Source: Mesostigma viride
Lineage: Eukaryota; Streptophyta; Mesostigmatophyceae; Mesostigmatales; Mesostigmataceae
Direction of reading: 5' to 3'
NCBI GenBank assembly: GCA_009746045.1
Contig: RPFO01000041.1
Location: forward strand, 7,974,613-8,038,612
DNA: 64,000 nt
Made by a program: the position numbers and the translations under genes. A model generated the notes under the pieces. That model worked only from the letters and a program-made list of their open reading frames with translations. It was not told where the DNA came from and did not search any database. Of this stretch, positions 1 through 9,358 are shown piece by piece. Position 1 is the first letter of the stretch. Every line of letters starts with the position of its first letter.

Positions 1-2
1 TC

Positions 3-2071
3 AAGAGTGCGCAGTCCAAGCCGGCTGCCTCGGCTGCTCTGCCATCCCTGCGCAAGGTGGATGCCGGCGCGTCTTCTTCTTCAGGCGCAGAGGCTCCATT
101 ACGCGGTCGGAGCTTACGGCCATCCTGAAAAAGGTCGTCGGCCACGGCAACAACGGGGGCCAGCGAGGGCGCAAGCGCGGGCATGGTGGCGACGCCAAGC
201 AGGGTGATCATCCCCCGGCCAAGCGGCAGCAGGGGGCGTCTACTGACCGCAAGCAACGCTGTGAGCGCTGCTTCGGACGTCGCCATGTCCGGGATGACTG
301 CCGAGTTCGCCCGGACCTGGAGCTCGAGGACAACCTTTGCCGCAAGTGCCACGACGTTCTGCGTGGTCACAGCGTGGAGGCGTGCAAGGCCAAGCGCATC
401 GTCGTCCACGGCACACGCGAGGAGTGGGCAGAGCGACGGGCAGCACGAAAGTCAGGTGAGAGCACGCTCGATACCCCTTCTTTTGCTCAATGCGTCACGC
501 TGAACCGGGCCGTCGTAGAGCCTGACGTCGTTCCTAAAAGCAACGTGACTGCATCCTCTGTCTCATTCCGTGATGTGCTCACGCAATCCGTTGATGCTGC
601 TCTGGCTCTGTCGCGCCAGGATCACGTGCTTCCTGAGCACGGGTCTACAATGCGTGACCTAAGCAATGTGGTGTCTTCTAGGTCGGGTGTGTACAACGCC
701 GAGCGACCAAGCACTACTGCAGCACCCCAGCTAGATACTGGGGCGGTTGGGCCTATGAGGAATGTTGTGACAGTGCAAGAGAATGCTGGGCGGGCAGATG
801 TTCTCGGTACACACCACCCTAGTGTGGATCTTCACATTGGCAAGGTGCTCACACGGGCGGCCTTTCGTGCAGCCTCTGAAGCTGCCCAGTTAGCCAATGT
901 CACTACCCCAGTAGTCACCCCACCTGTTGAGAATCCTGACAATGCCACTGCACCTCAGGCTGTCACCCTGAAACTGTTAGCATACCAGATGCACCGTGCA
1001 TACGGGCATGAGGCCCAAGCCGAGGTAGAGGGGGCACACATGTTAGGGGCACCTTTATACAACGAGCTGAAGAATGTGCGTGCTCAGTGTCCTGCCTGCA
1101 TCAAGATCAGGAAGAAGTCGCGTAGGCGGCATGCCAAGACTCCACCCTTGGAGCGAGGGTACCTTGTGGGGGATGTCATGCACATGGAAGGGGGGGACAC
1201 CTATTTCATAGTCAAGGATAGGTTCAGCAAGGCCACCTACATTGAGCCGCTGCCTCACATGTTTGAGGCTGACCTGCACAGGGCTATCAAGATCAGCCTG
1301 GCTTTCTTTCATCCCGTAGTGGAGCTCATGCTAGACCAGCAGTTCCGCTGTGTGCAAGGTTTGCCGGGGATGGAGGCCGTGGTCATCGTGGGGCGTGAGG
1401 ATCACGGCAATATGGGCATGATAGATCGCACTGTAAGCTATGTCAAGACTGTGGCAGCCAAGCGACAGGATAACCCACATGGCAAATCCTACGCGGTCAA
1501 GACGGCGTGGTGCAAGGAGCTCATGCATGTGTGCAACCATAGGCACGTGCTTGATGTCAAGGGCTTTGGGCTAGTCACGCCTCGGGGGCTGTCAGCGGGC
1601 ACCTACTCACCCGAGGTAGTAGAGGCATACCAACAGCATCTACAGGATACCGCCGCCAAGCTGCGGCTCAAGGATGCCACGCTGCCTGATTTGTCTAGCG
1701 CTTTTGAGGTCGGGCAGTTGGTCATGTTCCACAAGGAGAGCTCGCCCAGCGGCAAACGGGGCACCATGCAGGGGCCTGGGGCCATCACAAAGTTAGACTG
1801 GCCGCTGCGGGTCATAGACATAGAGTGGAATGATCGGGTGTATAGGGTACCATGGGCATCGGTGGCAGGCTATAAGCAAGGGGATAGCATGGAGAGTGAG
1901 CTGGCAGCCAACAGGGCACTGGGGTGGGTAGTGAAGGATAATGCGCCTGTCGTAGCATCTGAGGTGGTACCCCACGGGTCGCTCCCAGGGGCAGACACAG
2001 CTACACCCCCCCCTCCCCTGGGCCCCAATATGACCCCGTGGATGGGTGGGATGAGGATGGGGTGGGTTTGA
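3..2071 (+). CDS. copia-1 ORF1: Gag C-terminal part fused to integrase (5' partial, one frameshift)
   Basis: The polyprotein reads in one frame from Gag into integrase. Two zinc knuckles lie at about 265-395: CERCFGRRHVRDDC fits CX2CX4HX4C, followed by a second CX2CX6HX4C copy. A spacer of about 190 residues follows, then an HHCC-like integrase N-domain (HRAYGHEAQAE ... CPAC, about 990-1100) and the catalytic core. The first Asp is in GDVMHME (codon 1172), the second in LDQQF (codon 1334), and the usual Glu is replaced by Asp in GMIDRTV (codon 1424). A C-terminal domain ends at the TGA of 2069-2071. Compared with copia-2 one A is missing near 102, which breaks the frame upstream of the knuckles. 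No protease motif lies between Gag and integrase. Confidence 0.88.
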   Translation, partial: ECAVQAGCLGCSAIPAQGGCRRVFFFRRRGSITRSELTAILKKVVGHGNNGGQRGRKRGHGGDAKQGDHPPAKRQQGASTDRKQRCERCFGRRHVRDDCRVRPDLELEDNLCRKCHDVLRGHSVEACKAKRIVVHGTREEWAERRAARKSGESTLDTPSFAQCVTLNRAVVEPDVVPKSNVTASSVSFRDVLTQSVDAALALSRQDHVLPEHGSTMRDLSNVVSSRSGVYNAERPSTTAAPQLDTGAVGPMRNVVTVQENAGRADVLGTHHPSVDLHIGKVLTRAAFRAASEAAQLANVTTPVVTPPVENPDNATAPQAVTLKLLAYQMHRAYGHEAQAEVEGAHMLGAPLYNELKNVRAQCPACIKIRKKSRRRHAKTPPLERGYLVGDVMHMEGGDTYFIVKDRFSKATYIEPLPHMFEADLHRAIKISLAFFHPVVELMLDQQFRCVQGLPGMEAVVIVGREDHGNMGMIDRTVSYVKTVAAKRQDNPHGKSYAVKTAWCKELMHVCNHRHVLDVKGFGLVTPRGLSAGTYSPEVVEAYQQHLQDTAAKLRLKDATLPDLSSAFEVGQLVMFHKESSPSGKRGTMQGPGAITKLDWPLRVIDIEWNDRVYRVPWASVAGYKQGDSMESELAANRALGWVVKDNAPVVASEVVPHGSLPGADTATPPPPLGPNMTPWMGGMRMGWV
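2008..2014 (+). promoter_or_regulatory. candidate -1 ribosomal frameshift site (C CCC CCT)
   Basis: A run of eight C followed by T lies near the end of ORF1. Read in the ORF1 frame the heptamer is C CCC CCT, which fits the XXXYYYZ slippery pattern. A -1 slip moves ribosomes into the ORF2 frame, which is open from 1963. ORF2 has no ATG near its beginning. A second identical copy is present in copia-2 at 25173-25179. Function is inferred; no downstream pseudoknot was modelled. Confidence 0.5.
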
Positions 2072-4356
2072 CGGGACCTAGTGCACGTAGTGACTCACCT
2101 CCTGTGCTAGCCACGGATAATGTGGGAGGCCCGCCTAGCGTGGCCTCGCCGGAGGGTCAGGGTCCTGCCCATGCGCCTCGCCCACCTAGGGACCTGGCTT
2201 CAACGGTCACGGCCTTGTGGCGTGCTCAGGCGCTTAAAGCGAAAGCTGCATCAGGGGTGGCTCAGGTCAAAACTCTCTCACAGGGGGTCAGGCCGGTTAA
2301 GTCAGCCTTGTTTCCTACGTGTAGACCGTGGCAGCTGGTGGCTGTGGACACGCAAGCATCCGTGTCTATTATCTCTCGTCGGGCAGCCACCCTGTATCCA
2401 GTGCTAGAGTCGCCGTACAAATCGGTGACCGACTTTGCAGGCACTTCGGCATATCAAGTTACCGGGATGGTGGTGCTGCCGGTGTTGGGCATTGACACGC
2501 CGTTTCACGTCGTGGATGGCTACGAGGATGTGGCCTTGCTGGGCGAACCTTTCGTATCATACCCGGGGTTCTCAGTGTCCGCTGACTTGCTGTCAGTCGC
2601 GGGGGTGGGCAGCATCCCGCTTCGCGAGTACCACGCTCCATTGGGGGTGGTGGTCGGGCAGCCCGGCGTCGTGCGGCGCTTACCGATGGCGGCGTTTTCC
2701 ACACCGCCGCTCGTCCAGTCCATCATTCAGCCTCAGGATTGGCACCCGCGCAGCTTCGGCCTCCACTCACACTCACTGGCGGCGGATAGCCCTGTGACGT
2801 GGGAGCAACTTGTCCTGGACTGTCAAGATCCTCTCAAGTTTGCTTTGTGGCGCGACGCGTTCATTCGAGCCAAGGAGCAGTGGCGAGAGCGCGAGGTCTA
2901 CCGAGGATTGGAGAGTGTGCCAGCCGGGGCCACGCGGTTGCGGTTGAAGTTCGTGCTCACCTACAAGCCGGACGAGACCAACTCTTCGGTGGTGTTCCGG
3001 GTAAGGCCCGTGGTCACGGAGACGAAGGGGTCCTCCCCGCTGGATGCCAAGGATCTTTATACCCCTGGGCTCAACCATGTTTCGCATCGGCTACTGACGG
3101 TCATCTACTTGGGCAAGCGGAACGCGGGCAAGGACTACGGGATGTGGTGCGGTGACTTTCAGCGGGCATTCCTCCACAGCGACGCTGGGGTCGCGCAGCA
3201 AACATGGCAAGGCACCCGCTACGTGGTGAAGGTCCCGGTGGTCTGGCAGGATGGCACCATTGGCAGCGAGTATATCGAGCTGTTGACAGGGGTGGAGGGG
3301 CTGCAGAGCTCTCCCATCATCTTCCGCATTTCCGCGGAGGAGGTCTTGCAGAGCTTAGGGGCCACGTACCATCGCGCGGATCCTAACTTCTTTGTGGTCC
3401 CCACCGGCGTCCCTGGCGAGCCAGCCCTCTTCGTGTGGCATGGCGATGACTTCAAGCTGGTGGCACCTCGCACCTTTGCTACCCAGTTTCTTGCTGCAGT
3501 GGCGGCTAAGTTTCCCCTGGGCAGGGCGGTGGATCATGAGGAGGGTAAACCCGTGGTGTTTTGCGGCGTGCAGTCTACGTTGCAGCGGGATTCGCGTTCT
3601 GGCGAATGGGTCATGCACATGCAGGATAGCCGCAACTATGTGGTTGACCTGCTGGCCGACCTCCCGTCCCCGCTGTTGGCAACCCATGGGCCCTCGGTTA
3701 AGGGCAAGCTCGGGTGGTTGGCGGACACGGTGGCACCTGATTTGGCGGTGCTCGCTCGCCTGCCCGATGATGTGCTGGAAGGACTAGGGTCCATTCATGT
3801 TCGGCGGCAGCTGGCCATGACGCCCGGCATTGTGCTTCGTGGGCTCGATTGCTCACAGCCGGTGCACCTCGAGATAGTGACGGATGCTAATCTAGAGACG
3901 CGCACAGTCAGCCAAGTGCGGGCCCGCATGGGGGCACTGTTCTTTATTAGCAATGAGGGACAGCCTGGCATGTTGTTAGATTGGTACTCGCGCTTGCACA
4001 GCCGCATTGCCACTAGCCCCAACACGGCTGAATGCCGGGGCATTGTTTCAGCTATCTCACATGGCATGTGGCTGCGGTACTTGCTGGGTTGGGTATTTGG
4101 CTCGTGTGGGTTCACTCTTCACTGGACTAGCACGGTGCACACTGACTCACAAAGTTGTTTGGCCTTCCTTGACAATCCCTATGCGCGGTCACAGGACGTT
4201 GATTACCTCGTACTCGCTGAGGCGGCCTCCTGCGTCACGCGTCTCCAGCACATCGCGGATGAACTCAATCCCGCGGATGCACTCACCAAGGAGGCGCGGG
4301 AGGCTGCCCCGCAGTACGCAGTGTTGCGCAAGCGCATGACGATGCAACACCCGTGA
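2038..4356 (+). CDS. copia-1 ORF2: aspartic protease, reverse transcriptase, RNase H
   Basis: This is the second half of the polyprotein, 772 codons if counted from the GTG at 2038. The open frame begins at 1963 and is probably entered by -1 frameshifting. A retropepsin-like domain comes first: VDTQAS (Asp about 104) and ALLGEPF (about 166-172). The copia-type RT follows with motif A in CGDFQRAFL (Asp about 373), motif B in GLQSSPIIF and motif C as WHGDDF (Asp about 470-471) in place of YVDD. RNase H shows Asp in VTDANL (about 616), Glu in NTAECRG (about 665), Asp in VHTDSQ (about 703) and the conserved ADALTK end. The frame is intact, and this is the best copy of the family in the window. 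Protease located after integrase is unlike canonical copia. Confidence 0.92.
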   Translation: MDGWDEDGVGLTGPSARSDSPPVLATDNVGGPPSVASPEGQGPAHAPRPPRDLASTVTALWRAQALKAKAASGVAQVKTLSQGVRPVKSALFPTCRPWQLVAVDTQASVSIISRRAATLYPVLESPYKSVTDFAGTSAYQVTGMVVLPVLGIDTPFHVVDGYEDVALLGEPFVSYPGFSVSADLLSVAGVGSIPLREYHAPLGVVVGQPGVVRRLPMAAFSTPPLVQSIIQPQDWHPRSFGLHSHSLAADSPVTWEQLVLDCQDPLKFALWRDAFIRAKEQWREREVYRGLESVPAGATRLRLKFVLTYKPDETNSSVVFRVRPVVTETKGSSPLDAKDLYTPGLNHVSHRLLTVIYLGKRNAGKDYGMWCGDFQRAFLHSDAGVAQQTWQGTRYVVKVPVVWQDGTIGSEYIELLTGVEGLQSSPIIFRISAEEVLQSLGATYHRADPNFFVVPTGVPGEPALFVWHGDDFKLVAPRTFATQFLAAVAAKFPLGRAVDHEEGKPVVFCGVQSTLQRDSRSGEWVMHMQDSRNYVVDLLADLPSPLLATHGPSVKGKLGWLADTVAPDLAVLARLPDDVLEGLGSIHVRRQLAMTPGIVLRGLDCSQPVHLEIVTDANLETRTVSQVRARMGALFFISNEGQPGMLLDWYSRLHSRIATSPNTAECRGIVSAISHGMWLRYLLGWVFGSCGFTLHWTSTVHTDSQSCLAFLDNPYARSQDVDYLVLAEAASCVTRLQHIADELNPADALTKEAREAAPQYAVLRKRMTMQHP

Positions 4357-4710
4357 GCCACACAGGGTTACGGCTCGGGCGCTTTATGAATACAGCCATA
4401 ACTCACCCTGTGTTGCTAGCATTCACGAATATCATGGTGGTAGTTTTTTTGCTTGTCCTGACCATACCCTAGCCACGTTGGACGGTGCCTTGGGCCCGTC
4501 GGCGGGTCACTGGTCCTAATAAATGGGTCACCTTTTGTCTGGTGGCATAGTTGTTTTTTTCTCGCTACTTATTACATCACTATTCATGTGTGATCACAAG
4601 GGCGCGGGTCGATACCGTGGTGATTTTGACGGCCTTGAGGCCCCCTTGAGTTCCCTACCTTAGAGGGTTTTGTATGGTCTGCATTTGATGTAATTATTTT
4701 GATAATTAAT

Positions 4711-4733
4711 CAAAGAACAAAAGAGTATGTCGG
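4711..4733 (+). promoter_or_regulatory. polypurine tract of copia-1
   Basis: The purine-rich stretch CAAAGAACAAAAGAG lies directly before the 3' LTR. This is where plus-strand DNA synthesis is primed in LTR retrotransposons. An identical stretch precedes the copia-2 3' LTR at 27875. Confidence 0.6.
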
Positions 4734-5078
4734 AGTTGAGTAACTCTAGAGCCCTAGGATCTGGCTCTGAGTTCCCCATGTCCGTCCGCACGCCTTCCGC
4801 TAGCGTCCGCTCAGCCGCCGGCTATAATCCGGCGGTCCGATGCGGGCGACCGGTCTAAGGGCGGCGCCTAGGGCCGGCGCCACCTAGGCCCCAGTCCGGG
4901 GCCTTATCCGGGTCAGTACGGACGGCTAGCTTGTCCCACGGTTACGGCTAACCGGATAGGGTTTGCTGGCTAAGACATAAACCAGTGGTGGGCCAGCTCC
5001 GACAGCAGTTCTCTGTGTTCACCTTATCCCAAGCTCAACGTGACCGACCGCCATAGCTGAGCCGGTCGGGCTTTAACT
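4734..5078 (+). repeat. copia-1 3' LTR (345 bp)
   Basis: It matches both copia-2 LTRs at the same length. It begins AGTTGAGTAAC and ends GGGCTTTAACT, so the termini are a 4-bp inverted repeat AGTT/AACT and not the usual TG/CA. The boundaries are set by the target-site duplication around copia-2. It differs from the copia-2 copies at only a few positions. Confidence 0.93.
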
Positions 5079-5165
5079 GTCCTGAGAAAATCTCAGGAAT
5101 CCTGAGAAAAATCTCAGGAAATCTCAGGAATCCTGAGAAAAATCTCAGAACCCGACTTCCTAGTG
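5079..5165 (-). mobile_element. right end of a second CACTA transposon (87-bp remnant)
   Basis: The stretch holds alternating CTCAGGAA and TCCTGAGA motifs and ends CCCGACTTCCTAGTG, whose reverse complement is CACTAGGAAGTCGGG. The same end closes the large CACTA at 28792. The rest of this copy must lie left of copia-1, outside the window. Confidence 0.75.
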
Positions 5166-5921
5166 TATGTCGTCGGCAAAAATTCACGCCCGACTTAGAA
5201 GAACAGCCGGCTCGCGCTCGCGCGCGACCGGGAAGTCGGAACGCCATAACTTTCTTGATACTTGTCGGAATGAACTCGTTCCGGTGCCGCTGGAATCGCA
5301 GAGATGTGCCGAATCAGGAACACGCCAATGCGCTTGGCGTTAACTGTATCCGAGGCACACATGTGCTGCACTCCTCTCCCCGCGCCTCATGCAACCAGGT
5401 GGAGGGGAAGTGCGGCGTGCTCATGAAGAATCTTGAAGCCATCACCGCCCACACAGTTAGATGAGATGCTTAGGCTGACACACGGATTTCCGGCCTGCGC
5501 GCCGCGTATTGCCTACCGCGGCTGAGCGGGACACCCCAGCACTGTACGGCAGGTCGTACGGTACATTTGAGGTGTCATGTGGACTGACGTGCAGTTAGTG
5601 CCAGACTGTTCCTAGGCTCTAGCTCGACCCGCCAGATCCGGGGTATCCGGGTCTGACGGGCCGAGTGTAGCTGTTGCTCGTGACGTGGTCGCATGGCATT
5701 GCAGTGTACAGTTGTCCACTGGTAGGTGCTGCAGTGAGCACTGCCATAGGCATATAGGCGTAGCACTGGGGAGTGCCACAGCACCCGAGTTTGCCCAGTT
5801 CCATTCTGAGCTCTCAGCGTTCGTTGTATTATTTGCTAATACAATCTCCCTCATCATTCTCAGCATTCGTGAGTTGTCTCTCGCATTCATCTCATTCCAA
5901 CTTGGACTGAAATCGTTAGAA
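5166..5921. other. leader of copia-3 (possible 5' LTR), no gene seen
   Basis: No convincing coding region lies here. The stretch ends just before the Gag start codon of copia-3 and should hold its 5' LTR and leader, but the matching 3' LTR is missing because the element is cut at 30471, so the LTR cannot be delimited. A short phrase here (ACTTGTCGGAATGA, about 5260) recurs near 12052. Confidence 0.4.
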
Positions 5922-8228
5922 ATGGCTTCCAACAACAACAATGCCGGAAAGGACAACAACAACAAGAAGGGGAATGCGCCGACCAGGCGCACCTCCCCAC
6001 GCCTCTCGCCGGAGGGTTCGCCCTCCGCCACCGTGCGGGTGACGCCCAACGTCACCTTTAGCACGGTGGTTGCCGACAACCCGAGGCGTCGGACCCCGCA
6101 GGTGGGGGCCGGCGCCCGGGGGCAGGTGAGAGGGCGCACGTTTGCCGCTGGCGGCTCGACCGCCATGGCACCCGGGGTGCAGGAACCCTGGGCACGTGAC
6201 ACCCCCGTCGCAGGTGGCGGGGGACGTGAACGTAGCGACTCCTCCAAGGAGGACGGGGAGGTGCCGCCCGCGAGGCCGCGGCCCTCGATTGAGCTGTCTT
6301 CTCAGACGCCTGCGACGTCGGGCAACTTGTCTGTGGGCCGACAAATGGCCACTATGGACATTGATCGCTACGGCGAGCATGTCCCGCTACCTGTCGAGTT
6401 CGGGACTCGACCCCACCATCTACCCCTCGGGGAAGATGATATTCCGGAGGTCATCTCCGTGACGGGCTGGCGCCTTCGCCAGAGGTTTCAACTGAATTTT
6501 GATGAACCGGCGCACTCGTTCGACGTTCATCGTGTTCAGACGCTGATCCAGCGTCGCTTGCAGATGGAGTTCAATCTGCTCCAGGTGGCGGTCTGGATGC
6601 GCTGCTTTGCCACCAGGGCGAGGCAGAGCACGGTGGATCAGTGGGCGTCTGCTCGGCGCCAGCGGGAAGCGCTGCAGGTGGTGGCGACGCGCGAGATCGA
6701 GCTGTCCACCCCGTTGCCTCAGTGGCCCCAGGTCACGCCAGTTGGCTGGGGCAACGAGAGGCGCGAGGCGGCTGCGACGCCGCCTACGGCTGGGCGCGGG
6801 GCGGCAGTCGCCCCCACCACACCAATGGGTGGTGAAACCACCCAGGACCCTCTGGCAGGGCAGAGGGTCCAGCCTCAGCAGCCGGCCCTCCCGCCCAGCG
6901 CGGGGGGCCAGGCGACTGTGGAGGCCCCCGGGGTTGCAGGGACCCCGGCGGCGACGCCAGCTCCCGGGGTTGCAGGGACCCCGGCAGCGACGCCGGCGTC
7001 TCTGGCGCAGGCGGGGGAGGAAACTCCCATGGAGGGTGTCACTGGCACCTCCAGCGGCTCTGGAGGGCAGGCCCCCTCCAGGCGCCCCAAGGACAAGGCC
7101 ATGGCAGGGCCGGGTGGGCCCGAGGGTCCCACCCAGGCGGGGCAGCTGCCGGTGGTGATGGAGGGTGATCTTGCTGGTGATGACATGATCACCCTGAGGG
7201 ATGAGCACGTGTGGCGGGCCATTCAGGCTGCCACAGCATCCTTTCGCGGGCTGGCTGATAGGACTCAGCAGCTGCACATCGCTGAGGCGGGCAGCTTGGT
7301 ATGTGCGATCATTACGCACTTACTGGGCTTGCCCAACATCCAGGCGCAGACACGTGCAGTGTGTGACGCCTTGCTGCCTGTCCTGCAGGCCCTCCTTGCA
7401 GGGAGGATCGAGGGTGCAGGGCAACAGAGCGCGCCTGGTGCGCGACCTGGAGCGCCTGCACAATGCCATCCTGTCCGGGGCTGGTAGGTTGTTGCCTGCC
7501 TGGCTGCACCATGACATTACTAACCCTACTGACGATGACGTGTCTCTCTCCCCCACCTTCCATGAATGGGAGGAGGCCCGCAGCAGGAGGCGGGAAGTCA
7601 CACATACTCATAACCCTACCCAGCCCACCCACCTGTTGCCTAACCATCCTACTCAGCCCATGCATGTCCCTCCTGCTCAGCTCACTCACGTGGTCCCTCC
7701 CACACAGCATGTCTCTTCTGTGAATGCTGCAGCAGCACCCCCATCTTCTCCCTCTCCCCCTGCATCCCCCTCACGTTGGCCCACATACAATGAGAACCGT
7801 CCTGTGGATAGGATCAATGTCAGGGGGCTGCCTGAGGGGCATACTAGGAGCAGGGGAACCATGTACTTCTGTCTCTCCAGTTAGCCAGGGAGGAACTGAA
7901 TGTCAAGAACTGGTTTGGGTCTCTCATTCAGGGGGACTTCTACCATCAGTCTTCCTCTCAGATTTAGAATCTCATTCTTGTCTTCCAGCGTAGGTATCCC
8001 AGGTGGCAGGATACACAGGCTAAGGCAGTCTGGGAGAGCTTCATGAGGGAGCTAACTGACCTCCTCTCCACCCCCTCATCTGTGGACATGTATGGGGCAT
8101 TTAGGTGGGTAGAGGAATACCAGGTCAGCTCCTTAGACTATGTGGCTGAGACCAAGAAATATGAGCTAGCCATCAAAGCCCGTCCTGATGTCCAACAGCT
8201 AGATCACAAGTTCTTGCTGCATGCTTAA
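5922..8228 (+). pseudogene. copia-3 gag, 5' half (split by the CACTA insertion)
   Basis: The ATG at 5922 opens a 521-codon frame to 7487. It has an Asn-rich start, a basic Pro/Gly/Ala-rich low-complexity middle with an imperfect 16-residue repeat around PGVAGTPAATPA, and a helical region. A frameshift near 7420 moves the reading to a second frame (to 7884) and another restores a third (8043-8228). The last part (DMYGAFRWVEEYQVSSLDYV ... QLDHKFLLHA) aligns with the Gag region of copia-2 that ends FLCNRFLKKCDL. The continuation of the same domain is found 20 kb away at 28794, also in frame. The intervening DNA is the CACTA transposon. Confidence 0.7.
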
Positions 8229-8640
8229 CTAGGAAGTCGGAAAAAATTCGCACTGAGATTTCTTGAGATTGTCCTGAGTTTTTTTTTGATAAATCTTGAA
8301 AAATCCTGAGAAATCCTGAGATGTCCTGAGAATGTCTTGAGAATGTCTTGAGATTAATCCTGAGTTTTCCTGAGATTGTCCTGAGATTGATCTTGATATT
8401 TCGTCTTCACAAAATCTGGTAAGTGCACACCTCGGGTCCTGAGATTTCTGGTGAAAAAAATCTCAAGATTTTCAACTGAAAAACTCAGGTCTTGAGATTT
8501 TGACTTTGTAGTGAAAATCTCAGGACAATCTCAGGACAAAATCTCAGGACAATCTCAGGACAATCTCAGGACAATCTCAGGACAATCTCAGGACAATCTC
8601 AGGACAAAAAAACGAGTAGAATCTCAAGAAAATCAAGAAC
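8227..8640. repeat. CACTA left terminus: TIR and subterminal repeats
   Basis: After the TIR the left arm holds many CCTGAGA and CTTGAGA motifs up to about 8400. After a short unique centre (about 8400-8450) the motif switches to the opposite orientation, including an array of CTCAGGACAAT from about 8518 to 8607. The whole could fold into a large imperfect hairpin. In plant CACTA elements such subterminal motifs bind the TNPA protein; here that role is inferred. Confidence 0.75.
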
Positions 8641-9358
8641 ATGCACAGGCGAATTCTCCAGCCATTCTGGGACAAAAAAATGGTGTTATCAGGGACCGTC
8701 AGAAATACGACAATGCAAGATGATTACAACAGGGGCATGACTCACAATCAGTGCATTTATTACATTGATAAATATCATGTTACAGCTTGCATACATCATC
8801 CACAGCAAACATGCTGTAAACTGACATTCGTAGTCATGTCTTGCTGAAAGGGCAAAACTGATTCATTCTTGGAATCAGGGAAGTTTGTGTACATCTTCAC
8901 ACAATTCTTCACGAGAAGAGTTCTCATGCCTCTCCCATACTGTTCAGAGTCCGCATGTTTCGTTCTACGTCTTCCTGCACGTAGGAGCACAATTAAGAAG
9001 GACAAAGCAGCAAGGCAGGGCCAGAATCAGAAAGGCTGCAGGATGTGCAAATGTACACCAGGTCCAAAATGACGAGACAGTAAAAAATCGCGCTCGTACA
9101 CGAGACAAAAAAATCGCTTTGTAGTGCAAAAAAATGGAATCCTGTGCACCCTGATCGTGAAAACTTACAGCTATTCCAAAACTGGTTGGACTCGGTTTGA
9201 TGCCATGCCTTCTGCCTTCTGGCCATACAGCAGCTCGCAGTGTTTTGCTTGTGCCGCGCTGTCCGGGGTATTTTCCTGCACGCAAACAGCAGAGAGTTTG
9301 GACCATTGGGTTGCGCAAGTAGTCAGAAAAAGAATACACAACAAAACCGCAATGCAAA
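8641..9358. other. CACTA internal non-coding stretch
   Basis: No reading frame with family character is seen. It lies between the left subterminal array and the 3' end of the minus-strand gene and probably holds that gene's 3' untranslated region. Confidence 0.35.

Larger units (their letters stand above)
1..5078 (+). mobile_element. copia-1: Ty1/copia-like LTR retrotransposon, 5' part outside window
   Basis: This element is nearly identical base for base to copia-2 (22091-28242). Position 1 corresponds to 23167, in the middle of gag, so the 5' LTR and the first part of gag lie outside the window. It contains the end of ORF1 (Gag zinc knuckles and integrase), ORF2 (protease, RT, RNase H), a purine-rich tract and a 345-bp 3' LTR ending at 5078. 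It is inserted in the right end of a CACTA element, of which 87 bp remain at 5079-5165. From copia-2 the target duplication is predicted to be the first five bases after 5078 (GTCCT), but the left copy is not visible. Confidence 0.93.

Noticed and set aside
2459-3687. Minus-strand and alternative-frame open frames of 80-130 codons within copia ORF2
   Set aside because: They are shadows of the RT/protease frame; the same shadows recur in copia-2.
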